A stretch of DNA of 40,443 bases from Candidatus Sulfotelmatobacter kueseliae (GTDB lineage Bacteria > Acidobacteriota > Terriglobia > Terriglobales > Acidobacteriaceae), in assembly GCA_900290255.1 (NCBI GenBank), contig OMOD01000111.1, forward strand, positions 48,568 to 89,010, given 5' to 3'. Shown in pieces: positions 8,203 to 17,000 of the stretch. The translations under genes and the position numbers were made by a program. The notes beneath the pieces were generated by a model. That model was not told where the DNA came from. It was given only the letters and a program-made list of their open reading frames with translations, and made no database searches. How positions within the stretch are numbered: the first letter of the stretch is position 1; every line of letters starts with the position of its first letter.

Positions 8203-8341
8203 CGCCGAAATCGGCGTGGAAGAGCGGCCCTTTTAGGGCCGCGTTCCCCGGTTCCCTGAGGAACGGCCTTTAGGCCCTGGGGCTAAAGCCCAGCCGTCTT
8301 GGCAGCATGCTTACGCAGCGCTAAAGCGCCGCTCTTCCACG
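8203..8341. repeat. Composite palindromic (REP-like) element with TTTA/TAAA-centred hairpins
   Basis: The segment is bounded by a 14-base inverted repeat, CGTGGAAGAGCGGC at 8215-8228 and its complement at 8328-8341. Between and around the arms are five further small palindromes: 8203-8216, 8224-8242 (GCGGCCCT...AGGGCCGC), 8265-8276 (GGCCTTTAGGCC), 8277-8293 and 8318-8329 (GCGCTAAAGCGC). A related one, GCGGCTAAAGCCGC, is at 8070-8083. The shared design, GC arms around TTTA or TAAA, is that of repetitive extragenic palindromes. The rest of the 435-base gap 7991-8425 shows no gene. Confidence 0.75.
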
Positions 8342-8425
8342 GCTGTTCCAGCTTCTCGGAGCAGGTCAACAAAGCCAAACAAGTTCTACTTATGACGACT
8401 GCAAACAAACACTGCCCGTTTACTC

Positions 8426-10867
8426 TCATTGTGCGCGGATGACATAGTGACCCGGTGCGAGTTCGATCGCCTTTCGCTTCCCTTCCTCGGCTGGCTTCCC
8501 GCTGCGCGGTTGATCATTGACGAAGATCTGGCTGTCTGCTCTGGTCACAGGAAACAGCACGCGAGTCGCGGTGCCTTGGGGAAGATCAATAGTTGCGACC
8601 ATGCCGCCATTGATCTTTTTCAGATCCACACGGATCGGTCCTTGCGGCGCGGGCACGGTGCCGTTGGCCGACTCCAGATCGAGAAGGTCAGGGCGAATTA
8701 AAACGCGCTTGAAGCCCGGCTCCTCCGGCAGGACTCCCAGCACGTTATCCATCAACCAGGCCGTCGGGCCGCTCGACCAACCGTGGGACAGGCTGGTGGC
8801 ATAACCCTGGGCGTCGTCGGCTTTGAGGCCGGCATGAAAATCGTCTTTGGGCCAGCGGATGTCGTAGCCTTCCCAGAAACTGGTTGCTCCCTCCTCGATC
8901 ATCCCTCCCCAGTTCTTTCGGATCCAGGAAAGCGCGATCTGACGGTCGTCCGTCTTGCTCATCGCATACAAGAAGAAGTTGAAGTTATAGGGCGAGATGT
9001 CGTAATCCGGCAGTTTGCCCGCGTCAAGGGCGGCAAAAACTGCGGTACGAATCGCGGCCTGCTCTTCTGGACTGGCAATTCCTGAATAGACCGCCAGCGC
9101 ATTGCTCTGCCAGCGCGGTCCGAAAGTCTGGGTGCTGCGATCGAGCAGAAATTTCTCCGCCGCCTCCTTCAGTTGTTGGGCGCGCTTTTCATAATGCTCA
9201 GCCTCGGTTGTTTCTCCGGCGGCGCGCAACAGGAACGCTCCGTCCACGAAGGCCTTGTAGTATTCAAAATGGGTGGCGCGCCGGGCCTCCGGCGTATCGC
9301 TCTCCATGCTCTGCGACCAGTCGACAAACGGCCACGCCTTCTGTTTATTCACAAAGAGGTTGTTCTCATCCAGGTCGCCTTCCATATAAGTAAGAAGCCC
9401 GAGCAGGTTGGGCAGCACGCTCTTGAGGTATGCGAGCGATCCAAACTGCCGGTAGTAGTCGGCCATCCCGACCACCCAGAGAGCGGAGTATCCCGGGATG
9501 CTGTTAACGTGGCTCTTGACCGGAACGGGGTTCAGGCGGGTCAGAGTATCTTCCATGAGGAAGTGATCGGCGAAGACGTGGTTGATCACGTTGCCCATCA
9601 CGCCCAGGTCTCCCATCCAGCGGGCCCGGTCGCGCTTGGGCGCATCCCAAATGTCATCCTGCATGCACAAATGCGAAGTGTAGGCGCCGACTTCCCAGAC
9701 GCGGTTGAGCAGCGGATCGCTCGACTGGAAAGAACCCTTGTACTCGACCGGATAGTAGATGCCGTCCACGCCGAGCGAACGGAGCCGCAGTGTGCCGGTT
9801 CCGAAGAATTGCAGCCGCGCGTAACGAAAGGCGCTCTTCGGGCCGTACACTTTTTCTCCTGGCGGAAGGTACATTTCCCGCACACCCAGATACGGCTTCT
9901 TCAGCGCCTCTTCCAAAGACTCGCCCAGCTGAAGAGACGCGCTCGCGGGCTCGGACGAATCAGAAACGATCTCGACGCGGCCGTTTACTTCCCGGCCGAA
10001 ATCCAGGACGAGCGAAGGCGCCGACTCGGGACCCACTCCGGGCGCCGACTGAACGATGGTCAGCGGACCACGTTTTTCGGACGTGAGCGCTTCCAGCCCC
10101 TCAAAGCGACCCGATCCACCATGAGCATCGAGAACTTCACTCGCCGAGAACGGGAGGTGCATCAAGAAGGGCGAGATGCCGTCATATCCCGGCCAGCGGT
10201 AAAGCCCGCCATCCGACACTGCCTGGAAAAAATCAATATCGCTTTCGATGGCGCCGAAATTCCTGGCAGCAGCCCAGCCGGAATCGTTGAATCCAGGCGC
10301 ATCCCAGCCTGAGGGCGCGTCGGTTGCAGCCTTCCAGTCGGCATTCGTGATCAGCAGAGCTGGGCGATCGACGCCAGGCGATGCGGGAACAATCTTGGCG
10401 ACCACCGCTCCCTTGGTATAGACGAAATCAGTCATCCACGACGCTGCCTTGGCCGATGCGACTGCCCGTATGGCGATCGTGTTAGCGCCACTCCGCAGGA
10501 ACCGGGTGACGTCCGCTTGAAACACAGGAGGACTAATCGAAGGTTCAGCCGGATTGAACGCGAAATCGCCCACCCTTTCGCCGTTGAGAAAGACCTGAGC
10601 CTCCTGCGGACCGGCGACGTACAAAGTCGCCTGGCGGGGCAGAGTCGAAACTTGAAACGTTCTCCGCAGAAAACGAGGAAGGTCGTTGGTGTTGTCCGGA
10701 GTCCAAATGCATTGTTCAGGCAAAGGCTGGTGCACATCCGATTGCAGGATTCCCTTCCGCCCGACGGTGGGATCGACCGGAACCGGCTTCCATTGTTGGG
10801 CGGAAGCCAAAGCCGACACGATCAGGAGTATGGCGACGAAACCAGAGCTGATAATTTTGTTTTTCAT
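8426..10867 (-). CDS. Secreted GH78-like alpha-L-rhamnosidase
   Basis: The 813-residue protein starts at ATG 10867 and has a signal peptide (residues 1-23, ending Ala-Ser-Ala-Gln). The N-terminal half holds beta domains of GH78 type (roughly 50-150 and 170-370, the latter with AFRYARLQF). The catalytic (alpha/alpha)6 barrel follows, from about 380 to 715. Key segments are DDIWDAPKRDRARWMGDLG at 404-422, which matches the Asp...Arg-Asp...Trp-x-Gly-Asp signature of GH78, then TSFWE at 662-666 and SLSHGWSSGP at 692-701. A short beta-sandwich closes the protein. GH78 enzymes release terminal L-rhamnose by inversion. The rhamnose isomerase gene just upstream on the same strand (176-base gap) supports that specificity. 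Substrate linkage is not known. Confidence 0.87.
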   Translation of the reverse strand: MKNKIISSGFVAILLIVSALASAQQWKPVPVDPTVGRKGILQSDVHQPLPEQCIWTPDNTNDLPRFLRRTFQVSTLPRQATLYVAGPQEAQVFLNGERVGDFAFNPAEPSISPPVFQADVTRFLRSGANTIAIRAVASAKAASWMTDFVYTKGAVVAKIVPASPGVDRPALLITNADWKAATDAPSGWDAPGFNDSGWAAARNFGAIESDIDFFQAVSDGGLYRWPGYDGISPFLMHLPFSASEVLDAHGGSGRFEGLEALTSEKRGPLTIVQSAPGVGPESAPSLVLDFGREVNGRVEIVSDSSEPASASLQLGESLEEALKKPYLGVREMYLPPGEKVYGPKSAFRYARLQFFGTGTLRLRSLGVDGIYYPVEYKGSFQSSDPLLNRVWEVGAYTSHLCMQDDIWDAPKRDRARWMGDLGVMGNVINHVFADHFLMEDTLTRLNPVPVKSHVNSIPGYSALWVVGMADYYRQFGSLAYLKSVLPNLLGLLTYMEGDLDENNLFVNKQKAWPFVDWSQSMESDTPEARRATHFEYYKAFVDGAFLLRAAGETTEAEHYEKRAQQLKEAAEKFLLDRSTQTFGPRWQSNALAVYSGIASPEEQAAIRTAVFAALDAGKLPDYDISPYNFNFFLYAMSKTDDRQIALSWIRKNWGGMIEEGATSFWEGYDIRWPKDDFHAGLKADDAQGYATSLSHGWSSGPTAWLMDNVLGVLPEEPGFKRVLIRPDLLDLESANGTVPAPQGPIRVDLKKINGGMVATIDLPQGTATRVLFPVTRADSQIFVNDQPRSGKPAEEGKRKAIELAPGHYVIRAQ

Positions 10868-11043
10868 AAAATTGTTGCCTTCGCGATGAATTGATCTTTT
10901 CGTGGACGAGTACCGGGACAGAGATGACCCTTGCCCGGGCGGCAGCCTTCCGCGCCCAAATCAATCGCAACCACTCGCCTTGCGGCAGGTTCACGAGCCT
11001 GAGTTGTGCCGATCATTGTAGGAAAGTTTCTGGCGTTCTGCTG

Positions 11044-12228
11044 TCATGCGTAGGAGGAAACCGCACCCTTCTTCCGGCCGGCCCGTTCGCGCGCCGTCCG
11101 CTCGGTATAGCCGCTTTCCCGGAAAGCGCGCAGCGGATCAGCAGCCAATTTCCGGCTCTCGCTCCACTCGCCGAGAACCGGACGAACGTCAGTTTCAAAA
11201 GCGTCTTTCAGGCAATTCTCCGCGTCAATCAGACGCTGTTGGTTGCGAGCTTTCTCCAGGGCCTGATGGTCGATCAGAGCAGCTTTGGCATAAAGCTGCT
11301 GGGCCGTCATGACGGTTTGAATCATGGCTTCAATCTTGTTCTTCAAGTTGTGGCTCTGATCCACCATGTAGGCGATATCCGCCCGCCCGCCCGTTTCCCA
11401 CTCGTAGTGGCGAATCTCTGCGAAGATGCGAAATATCTGATAAGGGTCGATCGATCCCAGGGTCAGGTCGTCGTCGGCATAGCGCCGGTCGTTGAAATGG
11501 AATCCACCCAGCATGTCTTCGCTGAGCAACCAGGCAACGATCTGTTCGATATTCTGCGCCTGGTAGTGATGACCGGTATCCACCAGAACGCGGGCCTGCG
11601 GCCCCGCGGCACGCGCCAGCAGCAGGGCCATGCCCCAGTCGGCCACGTCCGTGTGGTAGAAGGCGGGCTCGAACGGCTTGTACTCGATCAGGAGCCGCTG
11701 TCCCGAGTCGAGCGCCTGATGCACTTTGCGCAGTCCATCCGCCAGCCATTGCTTGCGGCGACGGATGTTGGCGGTTCCGGGATAGTTCGAACCATCCGCA
11801 AACCAGGGTGCAAGGTCACGCGAACCAAGCTCTTTCGCCCACTGGACCGACTCGAGAATGTGCTGGAGAGCTTTCTCCCGCACCTCCGCTCGCTCGTTCG
11901 ACAGTGAGCCATGCTTGTATTCCTGGTCTTGAAAGACGTTGGGATTAATCGAGCCCGGCCGCACGCCAAATTGACTGCTCAGGTTCTGTACTTCCTTCAG
12001 GTCCGTCCCAGCGGGGAGGTCCCAGAGCACGTGGAGTGCGACGGAAGGACAGACTCCGGTGAGAGCATGCACCTGTCCCGCGTCGGCGAACTTTTCCGCG
12101 AGCGTGGTGGCCGCGCTATCCTGCAGAAACTTCCCGAAGCGCGTCCCGGTATCAGCAAACCCCCAGGATGGCAGTTCAATCAGAAAGGAATCCAGAGCTG
12201 TATGAATTAACTCGGCCGACTTGGTCAT
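11044..12228 (-). CDS. rhaI: L-rhamnose isomerase (RhaI type)
   Basis: I use ATG 12228; a longer frame to 12363 lacks family similarity. The 394-residue TIM-barrel protein keeps every metal ligand known for the Pseudomonas stutzeri L-rhamnose isomerase, at a constant offset: Glu182 (IEYKPFEP), Asp217 and His220 (VDTGHH), His244 (GGFHFND), Asp252 (YADDDL) and Asp290 (MVDQSHN). The enzyme converts L-rhamnose to L-rhamnulose in the cytoplasm and may accept other aldoses such as L-mannose, L-lyxose or D-allose. It is divergent from a TonB-dependent receptor gene and upstream of the rhamnosidase gene. No rhamnulokinase or aldolase gene lies in the window, so the later steps must be encoded elsewhere. 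The correspondence of ligands is from memory of the family, not an alignment run here. Confidence 0.88.
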   Translation of the reverse strand: MTKSAELIHTALDSFLIELPSWGFADTGTRFGKFLQDSAATTLAEKFADAGQVHALTGVCPSVALHVLWDLPAGTDLKEVQNLSSQFGVRPGSINPNVFQDQEYKHGSLSNERAEVREKALQHILESVQWAKELGSRDLAPWFADGSNYPGTANIRRRKQWLADGLRKVHQALDSGQRLLIEYKPFEPAFYHTDVADWGMALLLARAAGPQARVLVDTGHHYQAQNIEQIVAWLLSEDMLGGFHFNDRRYADDDLTLGSIDPYQIFRIFAEIRHYEWETGGRADIAYMVDQSHNLKNKIEAMIQTVMTAQQLYAKAALIDHQALEKARNQQRLIDAENCLKDAFETDVRPVLGEWSESRKLAADPLRAFRESGYTERTARERAGRKKGAVSSYA

Positions 12229-12444
12229 AAGCCGCCCTCGGTGACAGACATCAATATATAGGTGCGGACCGCTCATCGACTGACGTATCCGCTCGCTGGC
12301 AGTGTACCGCAAGCCGCGTTTTTCAAGAACCCCACAATGACAAATAGGGGATCGGCCACGCATTCCAGGATTTGCCGGAAAGCCACGCTACATGCCAGGC
12401 GGTCCCATTGGCTTCGAGTCTCCGCCTTCGCGAGGCTTGCCAAA

Positions 12445-12474
12445 TTGACGATTCAGGCTCTGCACTTCTACCAT
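12445..12474 (+). promoter_or_regulatory. Possible sigma-70-type promoter of the TonB-dependent receptor gene
   Basis: TTGACG at 12445-12450 and TACCAT at 12469-12474 are separated by 18 bases. They end 28 bases before the proposed start of the receptor gene, within the 274-base divergent region shared with rhaI. The match is good at -35 and fair at -10. No clear operator palindrome is visible. Confidence 0.35.
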
Positions 12475-12502
12475 AGCAGCCCAGAGTTTCCAGATATTCC
12501 CT

Positions 12503-15500
12503 ATGCCTAAGAAAATTGTTATGCGGATTTCGATCCAGTTCCTCACAACTGTTGCTCTGGTGGCGGTCCTCTTCCCCGGTTTGAGCCAGGCTCAAGAAGC
12601 GACCGGCAGAATGACGGGCACAATCTCCGACTCGACCGGCGCAGTGATTCCCGGAGTGCAGATCACGGTCACCAACACGGCGACTCAGGTTAGGCGCGAA
12701 GCGACATCCGACCATGACGGGTTCTACCAGGTTCTGGCGCTGCCGATCGGGAGTTATAGAGTCACGGCGGTGCACCAGGGCTTTCGCACGGTGGTGAGCA
12801 GCGAATACAAACTGCTCATCAATCAGGCGCTGCGGGTGGACATCAAGATGGAGGTTGGCAGCGCGAGCGAGAGAGTGGATGTTGGCGCGGAGGCAGCGCC
12901 GGTAGAAACGGTGAACGCAACGCTTGGCCAATCGGTAACGGGCCGAACCCTTATCAATATGCCGCTGAATGGCCGCGACGCGCTCGACCTCGCTCTGTTG
13001 CAGCCCGGCGTGGTCGAGAGCAACGACGACAACGGTGGCCAGGGGAACTACAGCATCGCCGGCGGGCGCACCGATTCCGTCACGTTCCTTCTCGACGGAG
13101 GACTGAACAACGACCTCGTCGACAACAGCAACCTGCTCGACCCCAACCCGGACGCGATCGCGGAATTTCGGCTGCTCACGAGCAACTACACCGCCGAATA
13201 TGGACGCAACGGCGGAGGCATCATCAGCGAAGTGATCAAGTCAGGCACCAACCAGATCCACGGCAGCCTGTTCGATTTTTTCCGCAACCGCGTGCTCGAC
13301 GCCAACGATTATTTCAACATTCCGCTGAGTATTCCGCGGCTGGATTTGAAGCGCAACCAGTACGGCGCCACGCTGGGCGGGCCGATCCGCAAAGACAAAA
13401 TATTCTTTTTCCTTGCCTATCAGGGGCAAAGACAGATCCAGGCCATACCCGACGTCGATGCTCCCGTGTACACGCCGCAGGAATTGCAGGGGAACTTCTC
13501 CCAGGCGGTGCCCTATGACGGCGTGACCTGCACGGTCGCCGGCGGATGCCCAGACCCTTATCTGGCCACGTTCCTGGGGAACAACCCCGATTTCGCGGCG
13601 CCCAATGGCAACGCGGCGCAGGCCATCATCGACCCCACCAAGATTGATCCCGTGACGCAGAATTACATCAAGGCGGGATTGATTCCGACTTCTGCGACCA
13701 ACCAGACGTCCTGCGATGCGAATGGAGTGTGCTCCGGTCTGCTCTCCACCACGCTGGAACAGACCAACAACGCAGATGAACTGACCGCCAAGTTCGACTT
13801 CAACCTGAATGCCAAGGACAAATTCTCGGCCACGATCGGCGTGAATCGCACACCGTCGCTGTACCCGTTTCCCTACGCCAGCGTTCCCGGTTTCCCCAGC
13901 CGCACCGTCGCCAACTATTACTTCACCAATCTTGCCTATACGCGAATCATCTCGCCAACGTTGCTGAACGAGTTTCACTTCGTTACGCATCGCAGCAATT
14001 ACCTGCAAGACATCCCGGCGAAATACCTGCCCAGCGGGCCGAGCCTTGGCGTCGGCATCACGCCTGACCTCTCGACCGGCCCGACGAACATCTGGTTTGA
14101 TGACGGTTTTCAAATTGGCCCCGGCGAGAACGGTCCAACAAGATATGTGGAAAACACGTTCTCCTGGACTGACGCGATTTCCTGGACGCAAGGCAAGAAC
14201 AACTGGAAGTTTGGAGCCGGATTCTCTCCTTACCAGGAAAACCTGGTCTACGACTATTACACCAACGGAGAGTTTGACTTCTACTCCGCCAGCTACTCGG
14301 TTGCGTCCGGAAATCCGTTCGCCGACTTTCTCCTGGGAGCGCCGGGGGTGTATCTACAGGGCCCGCTGGCGCCAACCAACATTCGCAGCAAGAGTACGTA
14401 TGTGTTTGGCCAGGACGAATGGCACGTCACGAGAAATCTGGTTCTGACTCTTGGTCTGCGCTACGAGTACAACACGCCGAAGCTGGATACCGAGGGCCGC
14501 AGCTTTTCGGTGATTCCGGGACTGCAATCGAAGCGCTTCGTCAACGCGCCTTTGGGATTGGTGTTTCCGGGAGACCCCGGTGCTGCCAGAGGCACGAATT
14601 TCCCCGACAAGAAGAACTTCGCGCCTCGCTTCGGATTTGCCTTTGATCCCACAGGCCGCGGCAAGACCAGCCTGCGCGGTGGCATCGGTCTTTTCTACGA
14701 CATTCTCAAGGGCGAAGACAACGTGCAGTTCAACGGCGCCCCGCCTTTCACCAGCACCGCAGCGCTCTACTTCAACCCTGTCGGGACCGGCCAGACTGCT
14801 CCGCTGAACTATCTGAGTCAGCCGTTCGTTGCCGCCGGGCAAACCAATACTTTTCCCTCCACGCCGCCGCCAAGCAACTACGATTTCGCGCCGCTGCTCC
14901 CGATCAACGGCACCGGCTTTATCTTTATCGTCGACCCGCACCTGCGCACGCCTTACGTCTACCAGTACAACCTGAGCTTGCAGCAGGACCTGTTCGCCGG
15001 CACGGTGCTCGAAGCCAACTATGTCGGGAGTTCCGGACACGGGCTGACTTCGCTGAGAGACATCAATCCGATGGTGTTGGGAACCACCAGCCGCCTGCTG
15101 GACAGCAGTTGCCCGCTCTGTTTCGGCCAGCTTCCCGAATTTCAGAATGTGTCGCACGCCAGCTACAACGCGCTGGAGGCCAGCCTTACGCGGCAAGCCA
15201 AGCCTTCCAAACTCGGCACCGCGTATTTCACCCTCGCTTATACCTACGGTCACAATCTGGACAACGCGTCCGGATTTCGCCAGCGCAATTCGACCGTGCC
15301 GGCATACGCCCCCAATCTTTTCTACGCCTCTGGCGACGGCGACGTCCGCCAGCGCATCAGCTTCAGCGGAGGCTGGGATCTGCCCTTCGATCGGATGTGG
15401 GCTACTGGTCCAAAGCGTTTGACCAAGGGATGGAGCCTTTATCCTATCGTGACCTGGCGCACGGGATTCCCCTTCGACATTGGAGCCGGATTGGGCGGCA

Positions 15501-16057
15501 CTTCGGACCCGACCAATCCCGGAACCTCCGGCGCGGGCGATCCCTACCTCTCAAATGCGGCAGTGGTGGCGCCCATCCACATGCTCGACCCGCGGAAGCT
15601 GACCACGATCACGCCCACCTTTTATGGGTCTTTGTGCCAAGAGGTGACCGGGCCGCCAGTTACCGGTCACTTCTTTTTCGATCCCAACAGCTTCTCCAAC
15701 ATCCCCTTGGCAAACGATCCTTATTACGGAGGCACGGATCCTTGTACTCCGCAACTCGATCCTGTGAATAATTCGGCGGACCGAACCTATGGCCTGCATC
15801 GCAACACTTTGCGCGGACCGCACCTGACGAATCTTGATATCGCTCTGGCGAAGACTACGGCGATCACCGAGCACGTGAGCCTGGAATTCCGCGCGGAGTT
15901 TTTCAACGTGCTGAATCATCCCGAATTCGCCCAGCCCACCTATGCTGACGGCGCAACCAACATCAACGGCCCGAATTTTGGGCAGATTACGACAACCGGG
16001 AGCTTCCGCGGCCCGGCTCCGCGCATCGGACAACTGGCCGCTCGACTGACATTCTAG
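12503..16057 (+). CDS. Oar-like TonB-dependent outer-membrane receptor with carboxypeptidase-regulatory domain
   Basis: The 1184-residue protein has a signal peptide (cut after SQAQ, near residue 31). The start could be ATG 12503 or ATG 12521; neither has a clear ribosome site. Residues about 34-115 form a carboxypeptidase-regulatory-like Ig fold (GRMTGTISDSTGAVIPGVQI). A plug domain follows (LINMPLNGRDALDLALLQPG near 155), then a long beta barrel with many aromatic strands. The end reads RIGQLAARLTF, a terminal Phe typical of outer-membrane barrels. Such Oar-like receptors are greatly expanded in Acidobacteriota and probably import oligosaccharides or other large ligands using TonB. Its position, divergent from rhaI, suggests uptake of rhamnose-containing oligosaccharide. 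No TonB/ExbB genes are nearby. Confidence 0.88.
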   Translation: MPKKIVMRISIQFLTTVALVAVLFPGLSQAQEATGRMTGTISDSTGAVIPGVQITVTNTATQVRREATSDHDGFYQVLALPIGSYRVTAVHQGFRTVVSSEYKLLINQALRVDIKMEVGSASERVDVGAEAAPVETVNATLGQSVTGRTLINMPLNGRDALDLALLQPGVVESNDDNGGQGNYSIAGGRTDSVTFLLDGGLNNDLVDNSNLLDPNPDAIAEFRLLTSNYTAEYGRNGGGIISEVIKSGTNQIHGSLFDFFRNRVLDANDYFNIPLSIPRLDLKRNQYGATLGGPIRKDKIFFFLAYQGQRQIQAIPDVDAPVYTPQELQGNFSQAVPYDGVTCTVAGGCPDPYLATFLGNNPDFAAPNGNAAQAIIDPTKIDPVTQNYIKAGLIPTSATNQTSCDANGVCSGLLSTTLEQTNNADELTAKFDFNLNAKDKFSATIGVNRTPSLYPFPYASVPGFPSRTVANYYFTNLAYTRIISPTLLNEFHFVTHRSNYLQDIPAKYLPSGPSLGVGITPDLSTGPTNIWFDDGFQIGPGENGPTRYVENTFSWTDAISWTQGKNNWKFGAGFSPYQENLVYDYYTNGEFDFYSASYSVASGNPFADFLLGAPGVYLQGPLAPTNIRSKSTYVFGQDEWHVTRNLVLTLGLRYEYNTPKLDTEGRSFSVIPGLQSKRFVNAPLGLVFPGDPGAARGTNFPDKKNFAPRFGFAFDPTGRGKTSLRGGIGLFYDILKGEDNVQFNGAPPFTSTAALYFNPVGTGQTAPLNYLSQPFVAAGQTNTFPSTPPPSNYDFAPLLPINGTGFIFIVDPHLRTPYVYQYNLSLQQDLFAGTVLEANYVGSSGHGLTSLRDINPMVLGTTSRLLDSSCPLCFGQLPEFQNVSHASYNALEASLTRQAKPSKLGTAYFTLAYTYGHNLDNASGFRQRNSTVPAYAPNLFYASGDGDVRQRISFSGGWDLPFDRMWATGPKRLTKGWSLYPIVTWRTGFPFDIGAGLGGTSDPTNPGTSGAGDPYLSNAAVVAPIHMLDPRKLTTITPTFYGSLCQEVTGPPVTGHFFFDPNSFSNIPLANDPYYGGTDPCTPQLDPVNNSADRTYGLHRNTLRGPHLTNLDIALAKTTAITEHVSLEFRAEFFNVLNHPEFAQPTYADGATNINGPNFGQITTTGSFRGPAPRIGQLAARLTF

Positions 16058-16097
16058 GTTGGATGAGGTCCGGACGCGCCAGGGTCACGGGGACCGT

Positions 16098-17000
16098 TCA
16101 TTTCACGTACTTGCCATTGTGCACTTCGTACTCGACGCGGAAAGGTCGTTGCGCCTTGCGGTCCTGCCAACCCTCTTGCGCAATTAAACTGTTCGCCTGG
16201 GCAAGGCGCTCAGACGGCAGAGGGTGCGAACGGAAGTATCCTTCCAGACTCTGAATAGCCAGTTGTGAAAGTTCTTCTTCCGGGCTCTGCGCATGGATGA
16301 TGTATTCATCGTGAAGCCTGGCAAGTTTCTTGAATAGAGTCACGGCTCCATAGGGCGAGTAGCCGCCAAGAACTGCGAGCCGCATTCCTTCCCGATCGGC
16401 TTCTAATTCCTCATCTTTGTTGTAGCCGGCTTCCCACACACTGAGTGGTATTTGCACCAATGCGCCGAGAACACCGAGTTCCAGATTGCGCAGCTTCGCT
16501 TCGATCTGCACGCGTTCGGCACAGTGGTAGTGGTCGATGTGTTCCACCTCATGCCCGAGAACTGATGCCAGTTCATCCTCGCTGGTCATCAAATCCAGCA
16601 GGCCCTCCCCAACATAAACGGGGCCGCCGGGAAGAGAAAACGCATTGATCATGGTGCGATTGGGCAGAAGATGAAAGGAATAAGGAAGGCGCCGGTGAGC
16701 ATGGGATGCCACAGCGCGCCCCACGTGGCGAACGTAATTGTCCAGCGCAAGTTCTTCGGCGCTCAAATTGGTAGCGCCAATGGAATACTGCCCGGCCAGC
16801 TCATTGCCCACCGCGATTTCTTCCTCATCGGAAAGACGCGTCAGCCGCATAGGGACTCGGCTCAAATCGCGTTGCGCATCGGCAGCGACCGCCACGACTG
16901 CGTTCGCCGAAACGGGTGTGGAATCGTGGCGGCGTTGGGTGAAGTAGAGCGCAGATACACCCATCAAGAACACGCCGATGAATGCGCCGATGCGCTTCAT
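16098..17000 (-). CDS. M48 family metalloprotease, membrane-anchored or secreted
   Basis: The 300-residue protein begins with an uncleaved anchor or signal (residues 4-21) and places the rest in the periplasm. Zinc-binding HEVEH is at 150-154, with the third ligand in EELEAD (Glu198) and Asp202, the M48 pattern. The upstream NAFSLPGGPVYV segment is also typical, as in BepA/LoiP-like proteases of outer-membrane quality control. It is shorter than BepA and has no TPR repeats. Its ATG at 17000 overlaps the TGA of the DUF2339 gene (ATGA, 16997-17000), so the two are co-translated. That coupling suggests joint work in the envelope. The next gene downstream is convergent, 40 bases away. Confidence 0.88.
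   Translation of the reverse strand: MKRIGAFIGVFLMGVSALYFTQRRHDSTPVSANAVVAVAADAQRDLSRVPMRLTRLSDEEEIAVGNELAGQYSIGATNLSAEELALDNYVRHVGRAVASHAHRRLPYSFHLLPNRTMINAFSLPGGPVYVGEGLLDLMTSEDELASVLGHEVEHIDHYHCAERVQIEAKLRNLELGVLGALVQIPLSVWEAGYNKDEELEADREGMRLAVLGGYSPYGAVTLFKKLARLHDEYIIHAQSPEEELSQLAIQSLEGYFRSHPLPSERLAQANSLIAQEGWQDRKAQRPFRVEYEVHNGKYVK

Noticed and set aside
9173..10312. Long plus-strand ORF (379 codons) opposite the rhamnosidase
   Set aside because: No domain pattern and an odd composition; the minus strand carries clear GH78 motifs over the same bases.
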